Below are positions 48,299 through 60,594 of a stretch of DNA of 64,000 bases, in pieces. Numbering within the stretch: the first letter of the stretch is position 1; every line of letters starts with the position of its first letter. The notes below the pieces were generated by a model that worked only from the letters and a program-made list of their open reading frames with translations, was not told the origin of the DNA and did no database searches. Position numbers and translations under genes: made by a program. The stretch is from assembly GCA_026874595.1 (NCBI GenBank), contig CM049314.1, forward strand, positions 11,464,729-11,528,728, given 5' to 3'. The DNA is from Sipunculus nudus (taxonomy: Eukaryota > Annelida > Sipuncula > Golfingiida > Sipunculidae).

Positions 48299-48960
48299 AA
48301 GCTGAACTCCATACCATGTGCTGGGTATATGAACCCTGTGAGCTGAGTGCTGTGTGCTGTGTATATGAATCCGGTGAGCTGATTGCTGTGTGCTGGGTAT
48401 ATGACACTTGTGAGCTGAGTGCTGTGTGCTGGGTATATGAACCCGGTGAGCTGAGTGCTGCGTGCTAATATGAGCCCGGTGAGCTGAGTGCTGTGTGCTG
48501 AGGTTAGGAACCCAGTGAGCTGAGTGCTGTGTGCTGGGGATATGAACCCGGTGAGCTGAGAGCTGTGTGCTGGGGATATGACACCTGTGAGCTGAGTGCT
48601 GTGTGGTGTGTATATGAACCTGGTGAGCTGAGTGCTGTGTGCTGGGGATATGACACCTGTGAGCTGAGTGCTGTGTGGTGTGTATATGAACCTGGTGAGC
48701 TGAGTGCTGTGTGCTGGGTATAAGAACCAGGTGAGCTGAGTGCTGTGAGCTGGGTATATGAACCCGGTGAGCTGAGTGCTGTGTGCTGGGTATATGAACC
48801 CGGTGAGCTGAGTGCTGTGTGCTGGGGATATGAACTGGGTGAGCTGATTGCTGTGTGCTGGGGATATGAACCGGGTGAGCTAATTGCTGTGTGCTGGGTA
48901 TATGAACCCGGTGAGCTGAGTGCTGTGTGCTGGGGATATGAACCCAGTGGGCTGTGTACT
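48299..48960. repeat. 36-bp minisatellite, about 18 copies
   Basis: The unit is GTGTGCTGGGTATATGAACC then CGGTGAGCTGAGTGCT. Because 36 is a multiple of three, open frames with a 12-residue period (CWVYEPGELSAV) appear; their interruption by indel-bearing units argues against coding. Confidence 0.95.
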
Positions 48961-50824
48961 TCAGATGAACTGGGCCTCCCTATCTGCTTTGATAAGCTGT
49001 TGTCTGGGGCTCAACTAGGTCCATGAAGGCTTCACTGTTACACAAACTATATGTAATTCACTGATTTATATCATGCTATGTCTGTTTATGACGGATCCCT
49101 TGTGTATTTGGTTTTTCTCTCTTACAAATGAGCAAATATGCTAATATCAAATATATGTCACGTACAGTATAAATGGGAACTCTGTTGAGTTCGGAGCTCA
49201 TCTAGTTGAAAGGTGAATTCCCCAATACAACAAGTTTTTAAAGTAAGAAATGAACCCCTTATCAATAATATTTAATTTAACACATCATACAACACATACA
49301 GATTATATTTCACATGTAAAAACTTTCCAATACACAAAACTGCACTTTTTTTAATATTTCCATCGATCAAGATGCCTCATGTGGTGAAAATTGTTCACTT
49401 CCTCTTTTCTTTCTTTTTTTCTAACCTGATCTTAAGTCCATGCTCTTATTAACAGGACCAGATGAATTTTTTTATAATTTTTCATTATAACTTCCATTCT
49501 TCAAATACTTACAAACTAACACATACATTCAAAAGCCCCTCTCACATTTCTTGTGAAGTTACAGCACTTAAATTAAGTGGACAAGAATCTGCTCTCTTTG
49601 TTGCATTCATCTTTATACATACTTAATTTAAGAAAAATTTATTGATCTTAAACATCAATCTTATTTAACATCAAAAGCAAGCCTTATACCATGTAATGAA
49701 AATTACTTGCTGTCGCAAGAGAAAATGCTTCTAAACTGGTCTTTTTTTCAAACTTAAAGCCTCACGAATTATCCCTCTCATTGATTATTCAGCAGTCAAA
49801 CATTCAAACCACCAAGCTCCATAAAATCCCCAACTTGTCACAGTCCCATACATGATTGTTCGAAATAAACAGCATAGTGGAAAATTGTTCTTCAAATGAC
49901 AGGAAAAAACTGCAGCAAAAACAGCTTTGCCATTGGTTTGAAACAGCAGGTGCACAGCTTCAGGACCTGTCCATCTTAAACAGGCAATACTGCCATTCCA
50001 TTGTGGAAATTTTATGCATGTAACCCTAAATAAAATTCTGGCTTCACCAGAGATATAACGCTGACTAGCAATATTGAAGGTCTTGTTTGTGAAACAGTTT
50101 GTGCTATATTTTTTTGGTGAAACAAACTAGTACTTAAGAGCAGCTGAAGCAGGATGGAAGAGGCTGTCAGCGAAAATGTTATCAATGTATTATTCTGTTC
50201 AAATGCAGTGCTTGCTTATTAAATATTTAAGATTCACAAGTTGCCACAAGTATTACTGACCCAGACATAAGCTTTAAAATAAAACAATTTCTGCTGCTTT
50301 TGACCCATAAAAGACAACATCTATCAATCCGTGTGACACCAGGACACCAGTAATCACATGGCTTCCATTCCATTTTACTTTGACCTTCATCAGAAACAGC
50401 AAAAAACAGCTGTAGCTACTTGCTTCCACAGTCAATAGATTTAATGTTGGTTACAGACCAGATGGGCGCAGATATAATAAACCTGCCATCAGAGTTTTAC
50501 TGCTACTTTAAATCATAACTAATCACACCCTGGCTTTAAGCCTGGGAACTAAATATAACACTGCCAAAAGTGTGATTTATTGGCCCCTCTGAGGATCCGT
50601 TTGTAAAACTAAATGAAGATAAATAACGATCCCAAATAACCTGACTTCCTGTTTTGTTACATTTTGTTAAAGACTGCAATTTCACAACAGGTTTTTGTCC
50701 CTGTACACTTGCTCTGGTCTGCATAATATGTGATAAAAGAGCAACTTACATATGGTAATATTCAATAAAGGTAAAATGTAGTTGACAGGTTTAGCATCAA
50801 TCATTATGTTCTTTCAAAAAGCCT
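48961..50824. other. no gene seen
   Basis: AT-rich unique sequence with no exon features or repeat I can name. Confidence 0.5.
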
Positions 50825-51135
50825 TAGCCATTTTCTAATATTTTACACATATTATCATAACATAAATATTTCACACACATTACCATAATGTATCCATAAC
50901 ACATCTTACTATTTTACACATATTACCATGATGTATCCATAACATCTTAATATTTCACACACATAACCATAATCTATTCATGACACATCTTACTATTTTA
51001 CACATATTACCATAATGTATCTATAACACATCTTACTATTTTACACATATTAACATAATGTATCCAAAACACTTCTTAATATTTTACACACATTACCATA
51101 ATGTACCCTTAAGACATATCAATATTTTACACATA
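50825..51135. repeat. ~43-bp minisatellite, left part
   Basis: The unit is ATTTTACACATATTACCATA then ATGTATCCATAACACATCTTACT. About seven copies precede the pogo-like insertion. Decayed copies resume after it, from 52277 to roughly 52500. Confidence 0.85.
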
Positions 51136-52274
51136 CAGTGGAACCCTGCCTTGCGACCACCCCACAATTGTGACCGCCCCGTAATTAAGACCATTTTGCT
51201 TGGTCCCGAATTTTTTTTAGTTTATTTATGTTAAAAAAATGACTCAAAATTACGACCACCCCTGAATTCAGAATTACGACCAGATTTCCTGGCCCCAGCT
51301 CTAATGCAACCCCGCTAATGCGACCACCGCCGAGAAGTACTGTAACAACATTTGTCACGAGTCAATGGCTGCGTCTTGTCACAGGCGTCTTAACGAAAGA
51401 TCAAAGTGGGTAACAAGGTTACCGGTAATCTGGTCCCACATATCTTCCCGACTCGGTGTCTTCGCTGAGACTTGTTGAGGTGTAGGTTATAGATCAAGGA
51501 GGGTAACCATCGACCTGATTACTTAATGAGCCGGTCTGACCTGGCGTCAGATGCTAATTGCCCCTCAGTGATCACCTGTATTACAGCTACCCTTAGTGTG
51601 GGGTTGCGGGCTTAAAATTTCAAATCATCACATATTGTTCGATCCTCATTGATAAAATTAACGACCTAGTTAATCCTAAATGTGTTCCTACCTTACTGAC
51701 ACTGAGTATTGAGCAGTCAGTAAAATGTATAAATAAAGCTTGCATGGGGGGAAACCCCTCACATTATCTTGCCTTTTCTGATAGATCATTGTCAGTTTAT
51801 TTCTCTACTGGTTAAGTTTGCATTTAAATTGCTTGCTGTTAGGTAACCATGCCTCTGAAAGAGCTCTCCTTAAAGGATAAAGTGGCGTTAATCAAGGCGG
51901 CAACACCACGCGCAGTCAGCACCAAATGGCTCAGCAGTTAAGCGTCGGGAAAACTCAAGTGCACGCAATATATACTCAAGCGGAAGGCTAAATATATGAC
52001 AGCCATGTATTATGTTCAATATGCATTCAGTAGGTTGTAATCGTATTTGCCTTAGTGTTATTATTTGTTAATCATCAGTCACTACGTATGTGTACATGTA
52101 TATTAATTTTCATCATGAATAAATATGTTCAGCTACACACAAAAAACTCTGATACACATTAAATATCAGTGTGTTATATGCGACCACCGTAAGAGTTTCA
52201 CAAATACGACCACCCCAAAATTACGACCACTTTGCTCAAGTCCCCAGGGTGGTCGTAATTGTGGGGTTCCACTG
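51136..52274 (+). mobile_element. pogo/Tigger-like DNA transposon, internally deleted (1.14 kb)
   Basis: The left end CAGTGGAACCC and the right end, inverted, CAGTGGAACCCCACAATTAC are terminal inverted repeats. TA directly flanks both ends (51134-51135 and 52275-52276), as in the Tc1/mariner superfamily. Both subterminal regions carry many GCGACCACC or ACGACCACC motifs, which could be transposase-binding repeats. The interior keeps a remnant of the transposase N-terminus at 51849-51991 and lacks the catalytic part. It is inserted in the 43-bp minisatellite. Confidence 0.85.
51849..51991 (+). pseudogene. pogo-type transposase N-terminal helix-turn-helix remnant
   Basis: The ATG at 51849 opens MPLKELSLKDKVALIKAA, the usual start of CENP-B/Tigger-like DNA-binding domains, and the frame stops at 51939. 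The continuation of the helix-turn-helix (QMAQQLSVGKTQVHAIY) is in another frame, 51914-51988, ending at TAA 51989. One frameshift thus separates the halves. Only about 45 residues of a normally several-hundred-residue protein remain; the DDE catalytic domain is gone. Confidence 0.7.
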
Positions 52275-52276
52275 TA

Positions 52277-52679
52277 TTAAAATAATGTATCCAAAACCAA
52301 ACTTAACTATTTAATCACTTCACCTCAATATATCTAAAACCCATACATTTTCAGATATTACCCATATACTCAAAACAAATCCATTAGAAATTTTAATATC
52401 TTTACACATACAAATACAACTGTAACAATAACATTTATTGATAATTTTCATACATTACCATAAAATTTCCATCAACTACAGTCTCTTTTTTACACATATC
52501 AACCATTCAATATTGAGCAGCATTTTCAGACTGAAGTATATCTTTTAATATATTTACTAAAGTTCTATTATCAGAATGAGTTCACTGGCTCTGCACATAC
52601 TAAATTTTAAAATCAAGATTTAATTTTTTGTTGTCTACCATCTTACAATCTCCTAATACTGTTTACAATTATGTTTGTT
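52277..52679. other. decayed minisatellite, then no gene
   Basis: The ATAATGTATCCAAAAC phrase continues the 43-bp array with growing divergence; after about 52500 it is AT-rich unique sequence. Confidence 0.5.
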
Positions 52680-52925
52680 TACCATAATAAGACAACATGA
52701 TCAGAGGTTTGATTTTGCACATAAGCAACAATTCCCCAAAAAGGAGAAGAAACACAGGATGGTAGAGTGAAAAATCTTGATTTGTGTGCTATGTGTATGT
52801 TTTGCACAACTGATTGTGTCCAGTGCAAGATTGTTTTCCACCCGTGTACAGGAGTAAGCAAACATTGTTATAGCCAAACATTGACAGATACTGTGATATT
52901 TCATAAGAGATGCACCATATTTCAT
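52680..52925 (+). repeat. dispersed repeat matching 26334-26595
   Basis: ACCATAATAAGAC, TTTTGCACATAAG, CCCCAAAAAGGAGAAGAAAC, GATTGTGTCCAGTGCAAG and ATTGACAGATAC follow in the same order as in the copy at 26.3 kb. Short frames on either strand are not conserved between the copies. Confidence 0.65.
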
Positions 52926-53484
52926 GTATATCTAATAAATATATCTGGTATGTGAATAGGTTCCTTTTTCTATATTTTGCATATATTACTCAAGACATGC
53001 AACAAATATGTAGAAGGCTATGCTTCAAGTATTAAAGATAATATTTATGTCTATTTAAAAATATGGTCGACCTGGCATGATACTGAAGAATTACACAAGG
53101 AATGGCAAAAAATCTATATCTGTAAAAGAGAAACCAGGAGATGTGTTTAGCTCTGATATTCATTCATTTTTCAGTTCATGCTGTTTGTATAATACACCAT
53201 CATTACCTGTCTGTCTTGGCAGGAAATCTAAATCTTCAGGTTAAAAGGATTTTTTTCTGGTGCTCCTTTAGTTTCGCTGGACTAAATATTGCTTTATTCA
53301 CAATAACTGACAACTTGTATAAACACAGCCTTATTAATTCAAAAACTGAAATAATGATATCATTCATGAAGCTGAAAATCAATACACTTTCTACTGATTT
53401 ATATCTGCATGCATGTACCAGAAACTTTTCATATTGATGAAGACAAAACAAGCAGATTCAAGACTAAGACTGTGACATAGACCA
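52926..53484. other. no gene seen
   Basis: AT-rich unique sequence. The open frame at 53141-53437 lacks a recognisable motif. Confidence 0.45.
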
Positions 53485-53640
53485 TTGGAAGTAAAACTCA
53501 GAGCAAGACTGAGAACATGGCATGTGAGATCAAAACAAAGGGATCCAAGACTGAGAACAAGGCATGTGAGATCAAAACAAGGAGATCCAAGACTGAGAAC
53601 AAAGCATGTGAGATCAAACAAAAGATATCCAAGACTAAGG
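53485..53640. repeat. ~43-bp tandem repeat, 3-4 copies
   Basis: ACTGAGAACAAGGCATGTGA then GATCAAAACAAGGAGATCCAAG recurs with small changes. Unrelated in sequence to the other 43-bp array. Confidence 0.85.
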
Positions 53641-53737
53641 CTTTATAGGAACCTATTCACATACAAGGTGTGTTACATATACAGAAAACATAGCATTTTC
53701 ATATGTGATCACTCTTTAAAAGTTTCTCCTACTGAAT

Positions 53738-55850
53738 GGGGAGTTGTCATGCATTCTCAAGGCACAGTCTTGTTATGATAAACAGACACAAATGGACTGT
53801 GCTTCCTCTTTAAAGTTTCTTCTCCTGGTTTTGGAGTTGTCAGGCATTCTCAAGGCATAGTCTTGTTATGATAAACAGACACACGTGGACTGTGTTTCTT
53901 CTTTCAAGTTTCTTCTCCTGGTTGGGGAGTTGTCATGCATTCTCAAGGCACAGTCTTGTTATGATAAACAGACACACATGGACTGTGCTTCTTCTTTCAA
54001 GTTTCTTCTCCTGGTTGGGGAGTTGTCAGGCATTCTCAAGGCATAGTCTTGTTATGATAAACAGACACACATGGACTGTGCTTCTTCTTTCAAGTTTCTT
54101 CTCCTGGTTGGGGAGTTGTCAGGCATTCTCAAGGCATAGTCTTGTTATGATAAACAGACACACATGGACTGTGTTTCTTCTTTCAAGTTTCTTCTACTGG
54201 TTGGGGAGTTGGCAGGCATTCTCAAGGCATAGTCTTGTTATGATAAACAGACACACATGGACTGTGCTTCTTCTTTCAAGTTTCTTCTACTGGTTGGGGA
54301 GTTGTCATGCATTCTCAAGGCATAGTCTTGTGATGATAAACAGACACACGTGGACTGTGTTTCTTCTTTCAAGTTTCTTCTCCTGGTTGGGGAGTTGTCA
54401 GGCATTCTCAAGGCACAGTCTTGTTATGATAAACAGACACACGTGGACTGTGCTTCTTCTTTCAAGTTTCTTCTACTTGTTGGGGAGTTGTCATGCATTC
54501 CCAAGGCATAGTCTTGTGATGATAAACAGACACACATGGACTGTGCTTCTTCTTTCAAGATTCTTCTACTGGTTGGGGAGTTGTCATGCATTCTCAAGGC
54601 ATAGTCTTGTGATGATAAACAGACACACATGGACTGTGCTTCTTCTTTCAAGTTTCTTCTCCTGGTTCGGGAGTTGTCATGCATTCTCAAGGCATAATCT
54701 TGTTATGATAAACAGACACACATGGACTGTGCTTCTTCTTTCAAGTTTCCTCTCCTGGTTTGGGAGTTGTCATGCATTCTCAAGGCATAGTCTTGTTATG
54801 ATAAACAGACACACATGGACTGTGTTTCTTCTTTCAAGTTTCTTCTACTGGTTGGGGAGTTGTCATGCATTCTCAAGGCACAGTCTTGTTATGATAAACA
54901 GACACACATGGACTGTGCTTCTTCTTTCAAGTTTCTTCTACTGGTTGGGGAGTTGTCATGCATTCTCAAGGCACAGTCTTGTTATGATAAACAGACACAC
55001 ATGGACTGTGCTTCTTCTTTCAAGTTTCTTCTTCTGGTTGGGGAGTTGTCATGCATTCTCAAGGCACAGTCTTGTTATGATAAACAGACACACGTGGACT
55101 GTGCTTCTTCTTTCAAGTTTCTTCTACTTGTTGGGGAGTTGTCATGCATTCTCAAGGCACAGTCTTGTTATGATAAACAGACACACATGGACTGTGCTTC
55201 TTCTTTCAAGTTTCTTCTACTTGTTGGGGAGTTGTCATGCATTCTCAAGGCACAGTCTTGTTATGATAAACAGACACACATGGACTGTGTTTCTTCTTTC
55301 AAGTTTCTTCTCCTGGTTCGGGAGTTGTCATGCATTCTCAAGGCATAGTCTTGTTATGATAAACAGACACACATGGACTGTGCTTCTTCTTTCAAGTTTC
55401 TTTTTCTGGTTGGGGAGTTGTCATGCATTCTCAAAGCATAGTCTTGTTATGATAAACAGACACACATGGACTGTGCTTCTTCTTTCAAGTTTCTTCTTCT
55501 GGTTGGGGAGTTGTCAGGCATTCTCAAGGCACAGTCTTGTTATGATAAACAGACACACGTGGACTGTGCTTCTTCTTTCAAGTTTCTTCTACTTGTTGGG
55601 GAGTTGTCATGCATTCTCAAAGCATAGTCTTGTGATGATAAACAGACACACATGGACTGTGCTTCTTCTTTCAAGTTTCTTCTACTGGTTGGGGAGTTGT
55701 CAGGCATTCTCAAGGTACAGTCTTGTTATGATAAACAGACACACATGGACTGTGCTTCTTCTTTCAAGTTTCTTCTTCTGGTTGGGGAGTTGTCAGGCAT
55801 TCTTAGGGCACAGTCTTGTGATGATATACGGACACACTTGGACTGTGTTT
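53738..55850 (+). repeat. 93-bp minisatellite, ~22 copies, open for 670 codons
   Basis: The unit contains TTATGATAAACAGACACACA, TGGACTGTGCTTCTTCTTTC, AAGTTTCTTCTCCTGGTTGG and GGAGTTGTCATGCATTCTCA. As 93 is 31 codons and no unit has a frame-changing indel, one plus-strand frame stays open from 53868 to 55880 with period SLVMINRHTWTVLLLSSFF plus 12 more residues. Other frames, including one on the minus strand, are open for many units too. Differences between copies (for example CATGCA/CAGGCA, CTCCTGG/CTACTGG, CTTGTTG) mostly change amino acids instead of falling at silent sites. I see no start context, splice sites or domain, so I read this as non-coding. Confidence 0.9.
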
Positions 55851-56279
55851 ACACACACCCAAAACCAAAACAAAGTATAAAACATGTGAACTGGAGTTAG
55901 GCGGTCCATATGCCAGGATGGTTGTACTGGGAAACTTTTGTATTCCATTAAAATGAACTAATAGCATGAGATAATATACATATTATTGCAAATGTTTGTG
56001 CACACTTAAGACCATTTACTTACCCAGCTGTCATATACTGGCTTATACCAAGGTAATTGTTCCCACATAATAACCCTCCATAAAGCAGCTGGTGATATAC
56101 TGCTATCAGGCAAACAGACTAACAAACAGAATATGTTGACATATATCTCCTTTGAAAAGGGAAAATTATATAGAAAACAGATCACTTATATATGCAGTCT
56201 TTGGTGCATATATATTAGATCAAACCTGAATATCTGATTCTTCTCTTAGCTTAGACCAGAGGACAGAGTGACATCATAT
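55851..56279. other. no gene seen
   Basis: Unique spacer between two large minisatellites. Confidence 0.5.
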
Positions 56280-57890
56280 TGCTCCAAGACTGAGACCACC
56301 ACCTCCAGCGTCAGGATGGGTCTCTAGACCTCCAGTGTCAGGACGGGTCTCTAGACCTCCAGCATCAGGACAGGTCTCTAGACCTCCATCAGGACATGTC
56401 TCTGGACCTCCATCAGGATGGGTTTCTAGACCTCCATTAGGACGGGTCTCTAGACCTCCAGCATCAGGACGGGTCTCTGGACCCATAACATCAGGACAGG
56501 TTTTTAGACCTCCATCAGGACATGTCTCTGGACCTCCATCAGGATGGGTTTCTAGACCTCCATTAGGATGGGTCTCTGGACCCATAAAATCAGGACGGGT
56601 CTCTGGACCATTAACATCTGGACATGTTTCTTGACCTCCATCAGGACATGTCTCTGGACCTCCATCAGGATGGGTTTCTAGACCTCCATTAGGACGGGTC
56701 TCTAGACCTCCAGCATCAGGACGGGTCTCTAGACCCATAACATCAGGAGAGGTTTCTAGACCTCCATCAGGACATGTCTCTGGCCCTCCATCAGGATGGG
56801 TTTCTAGACCTCCATAAGGACGGGTCTCTGGACCCATAAAATCAGGACGGGTCTCTGGACCCATAACATCAGGACAGGTTTCTTGACCTCAATCAGGACA
56901 TGTCTCTGGACCTCCATCAGGATGGGTTTCTAGACCTCCATTAGGACAGGTCTCTGGACCCATAAAATCAGGACAGGTTTCTAGACCTCCATCAGGACAT
57001 GTCTCTGGACCCATAACATCAGGACAGGTTTCTAGACCTCCATCAGGACATGTCTCTGGACCTCCATCAGGATGGGTTTCTAGACCTCCGTTAGGACCGG
57101 TCTCTGGACCCATAACATCAGGACAGGTTTCTAGACCTCCATCAGGACATGTCTCTGGACCTCCATCAGGATTGGTCTCTAGACCTCCAGCATCAGGAAG
57201 GGTCTCTGGACCCATAACATCAGGACAGGTTTCTAGACCTCCATCAGGACATGTCTCTGGACCTCCATCAGGATGGGTTTCTAGACCTCCATTAGGACGG
57301 ATCTCTGGACCCATAACATCAGGACAGGTTTCTAGACCTCCATCAGGACATGTCTCTGGAACTCCATCAGGATGGGTTTCTAGACCTCCATTAGGACAGG
57401 TCTCTGGACCCATAAAATCAGGACAGGTTTCTAGACCTCCATCAGGACATGTCTCTGGACCCATAACATCAGGACAGGTTTCTAGACCTCCGTCAGGACA
57501 TGTCTCTGGACCTCCATCAGGATGGGTTTCTAGACCTCCGTTAGGACCGGTCTCTGGACCCATAACATCAGGACAGGTTTCTAGACCTCCATCAGGACAT
57601 GTCTCTGGACCTCCATCAGGATGGGTCTCTAGACCTCCAGCATCAGGAAGGGTCTCTGGACCCATAACATCAGGACAGGTTTCTAGACCTCCATCAGGAC
57701 ATGTCTCTGGACCTCCATCAGGATGGGTTTCTAGACCTCCATTAGGACGGATCTCTGGACCCATAACATCAGGACAGGTTTCTAGACCTCCATCAGGAGA
57801 TGTCTCTGGAACTCCATCAGGACATGTTTCTGGACTTCTATTAGGATGGGTCTATAGACCACTATCAGGACAGGTCTCTAGATCTCTATC
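56280..57890 (-). repeat. 24/27-bp higher-order minisatellite, open on both strands
   Basis: Basic units of 24 bp (CCATCAGGACATGTCTCTGG then ACCT, and variants) and 27 bp (with ATAACATC or CCAGCATC) are ordered mostly as 24+24+24+27, a 99-bp higher-order repeat. All lengths are multiples of three. On the minus strand this reads as octamers and nonamers such as GGPETCPD, GGLETHPD and VMGPETRPD. It stays open over about 1.57 kb apart from one TGA at about 56886-56888, where one C-to-A change separates stretches of 196 and 291 residues. The plus strand is open too (SGHVSGPPSGWVSRPP). No signal peptide, domain or splice signal is visible. Confidence 0.9.
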
Positions 57891-58254
57891 ACTGCCTTTT
57901 ACTCTTCATTGTTTCCAGTGTCTTGTGTCTCATTTTTCACAAGATATTTAGTATATACTGTCATTTCTTTCATAATAGGAAACATTTTTATATGTTCATT
58001 TTTAAATTGTATGGAAGAAATGCTTACTATTGCTTTTCTCAATCATCTTTATTATGTTATCTGATTTATTAAACTGAGAGAAGATACAGTACATTTCCTA
58101 GACATAGACCTTGAAACACTATTTTTTCTGTTCTAACTTTTTATTTTAAGTAACTGTGTCAAATTTTTAATGCTAGCTTAACCAAGTATACCTACATCTG
58201 CAGAATTCCATACCAGTTTCAGATTATGTGACAGGGCAGAATCACATGCTTCCT
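57891..58254. other. no gene seen
   Basis: AT-rich unique sequence. Confidence 0.5.
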
Positions 58255-58535
58255 TTCATTTTATATACTGGTGTTAACCAGGCCTGGTGACTACAGCACC
58301 TGTGGGCCCTGGGTGTGTTACGGTCCATATTGCTGGGTCATACAACTGAGACACCCCTGAAAGGTTTAAAGTGAAACACAGCCTTTGGGCACAGCCTTCT
58401 CATTAAGCCTGTATATGCAGAACATTCACCCTGAGTGGGACCTGATGGTGAAAAATCTCACTACATTGGCCAAGATTCAAACTCCTGGCTTGGAGTCCCC
58501 TGATCCACAGAAGCCGGTTCTTCTGTTCTATCTTT
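58255..58535 (-). repeat. tRNA-derived SINE, most complete copy
   Basis: CCAGGCCTGGTGACTACAGC through GGGCACAGCCTTCTCATTAA, CCTGAGTGGGACC and GGCCAAGATTCAAACTCC to CCACAGAAGCCGG. On the minus strand CCGGCTTCTGTGG starts the tRNA-like head, and GGAGTTTGAATC is the B box. It shares order and spacing with the split copy at 46430-47910. Confidence 0.75.
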
Positions 58536-60329
58536 ATTTAGTGCAATTAATCAATAAATAATACATCCTGGCTATTTATGTTTATTTCAACAATGACTTA
58601 AAAATTAAACTCTTGAATCTCTCCTGAATTTACATAGAGTAACGTAATACTAAAATTACACTGAGTGAACCCAGATAAATAGATTATATTTTGAACAGAC
58701 CCGGAAGCCCTTATATTTTTTCAGCTTGCACTCATTATAACACTGAGGATGTATGAACAAGCATACCCCACAAGGCTGGCTTATGTTCCTCCCTCCTAGA
58801 CATGAATGACTGAAAAAACACTACACCTGTTTGTTTGGGATCATGAAGGCTCCTAACTGTAAAGTACACACACTTCCTGTTGTTCTGTTAATTGCTCTTC
58901 CCTGAGCGCCACAAATTAAAATGCTGATTGGTTTACTTCCCTTTTGAGGAGGACCCAGGCTGATCCCACTTGGGTATACTGACTTGACAATTAGTCAAGG
59001 TAGAAGTGTTTTGTTCATGCTCTTGCATAATGAATTCCATCAATGTCAAAACAAGGTTATACAAGCCATCAAAAATGAAAGAAAATAATGGCAAACATCT
59101 CCATTCATGGAAGATGAGAAAAACATGTCATGTATATCTTGAATAAAATACCATGAGCAAACTCATTCAGACAACTGACAAAACATATTTGATTACAGAC
59201 TTGAATCAGGGCTGAATTTACCTGGCAGGTTCTGTGTACACACAGACCCTAAATCAATGTCTTGTTCCATCTGTTAACAAGCTGGCGCACTGGGGCTTGT
59301 AATGTTAGTAGACAGCTTGCCTTTGATCCCCAAACCATAGGCTGGGCTTACAGAAAAGAGACACTGACAGGTTTTAATCATTAATTAATCCCCTGACTGT
59401 AATTTGCTTTGTCACAGTATGAACAGCTGATTAACTGCAACTAAGTGAATGATGCTTTATTTCTGGCTCAATGTATTTTTTGTGAAATGTTTAAATCTTC
59501 ATTCACTTCTTACATTTGATGGACAGCTGATACCATATGAACATTTCATTTTAGCTCTACATTTTTATCCTAATCATGCAATTTTTTTAAATGTTTGCTA
59601 TATAGCATTTTTTTTCCTTTATCATAAAATTGTAAAACTCTTTTCTAAAATTATATTTTTACAAATAAATTTATGTCTGAGGTTAAGCTACAGGTTACTA
59701 AATTGTGATTCAATTCTAAATTATGCATGCAGACTTTTGGCAAGTATGAATAATTATTAAAACTTTCTGGGAGTACGTGTTACCCACAAGGTTAACAAAG
59801 TTGTTATTTAAATTTCATGCTGGATGAGCCTAGGTTCAGTTAAATATCAAACTCTCTAATGGTTAAAGACTCTGGCATCCCCTTATGGGAAAACAGGAAT
59901 AGCGTACACCAAAAGCCCCAGAAAAGTCATCATATTTCAGGTTTACAGGGCCTAAACATTAGAATCCTAATGTACTCCTGGGTAAAATATTTTTAATCTC
60001 CACTCACACTGGGACACATTAAACCTACCTAGAATATATAAAAGACTCTCTACCACACTGGGAGCCTTAATGCTTCATACAAGAGTAAAACATCTGGACA
60101 CCAAAATTTGTATGAAGAAACCTGTTGCTAAGTCTTCACATGTGTAGGTAATTTCTTCCAGTTCTTCTAATTTGTACAAGTATGGTTCCATATTCAAGCT
60201 GATGATTTGAATATGATGCCTGGACTAGGCCTAACTAAGTCTCAGCCAGATTGAGATCATCTGTCTTACTGCCCAAAGCAATGTTCCAATGCTGACATCC
60301 AATAAATATTTACAAGCCCCTGCATAACA
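58536..60329. other. no gene seen
   Basis: Unique sequence. The 103-codon open frame at 59449-59760 is rich in F, L and N codons as expected of AT-rich DNA and has no recognisable motif. Positions 58860-59000 are GC-richer. Confidence 0.4.
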
Positions 60330-60582
60330 AACCTAGGAAACCCAAGAAAATATGAAACTCATCAATTTGGGCTGCCAGCTTCACCAACACAGTATAGAGT
60401 CCCTTTTTGGCCTCACTGCAGTATGTCTGCATATTAAATCCATGGAGGAAGTCACATAATGAGAAATATAAGCCTGTCATCCCCTCTTCTGCAAGCAGCA
60501 CTTCCTCCTTCCTGCATCGATAAATGATGACATATATGACAGGCTGAACTGGAGTGGCGTGAAGGTGGGTAAAGATTAACTA
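60330..60582 (-). CDS. candidate exon, unrecognised
   Basis: Just after an acceptor-like TTGGTCTTTAG near 60583, the minus strand is open to a stop near 60307. It encodes a segment with balanced amino-acid use, including VIYVIIYRCRKEEVLLAEEG, then YFSLCDFLHGFNMQTYCSEA and LVKLAAQIDEFHIFLG. It is less biased than the AT-rich chance frames elsewhere. A GT suitable as donor lies after FLG near 60329. I recognise no family. It could pair with the open segment at 60760-61110 on the same strand, but I cannot show an in-phase junction. Confidence 0.3.
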
Positions 60583-60594
60583 AAGACCAAAGTT

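Noticed and set aside
59449-59760. 103-codon hydrophobic open frame
   Set aside because: Composition matches AT-rich chance sequence, and there is no recognisable motif or neighbouring exon.
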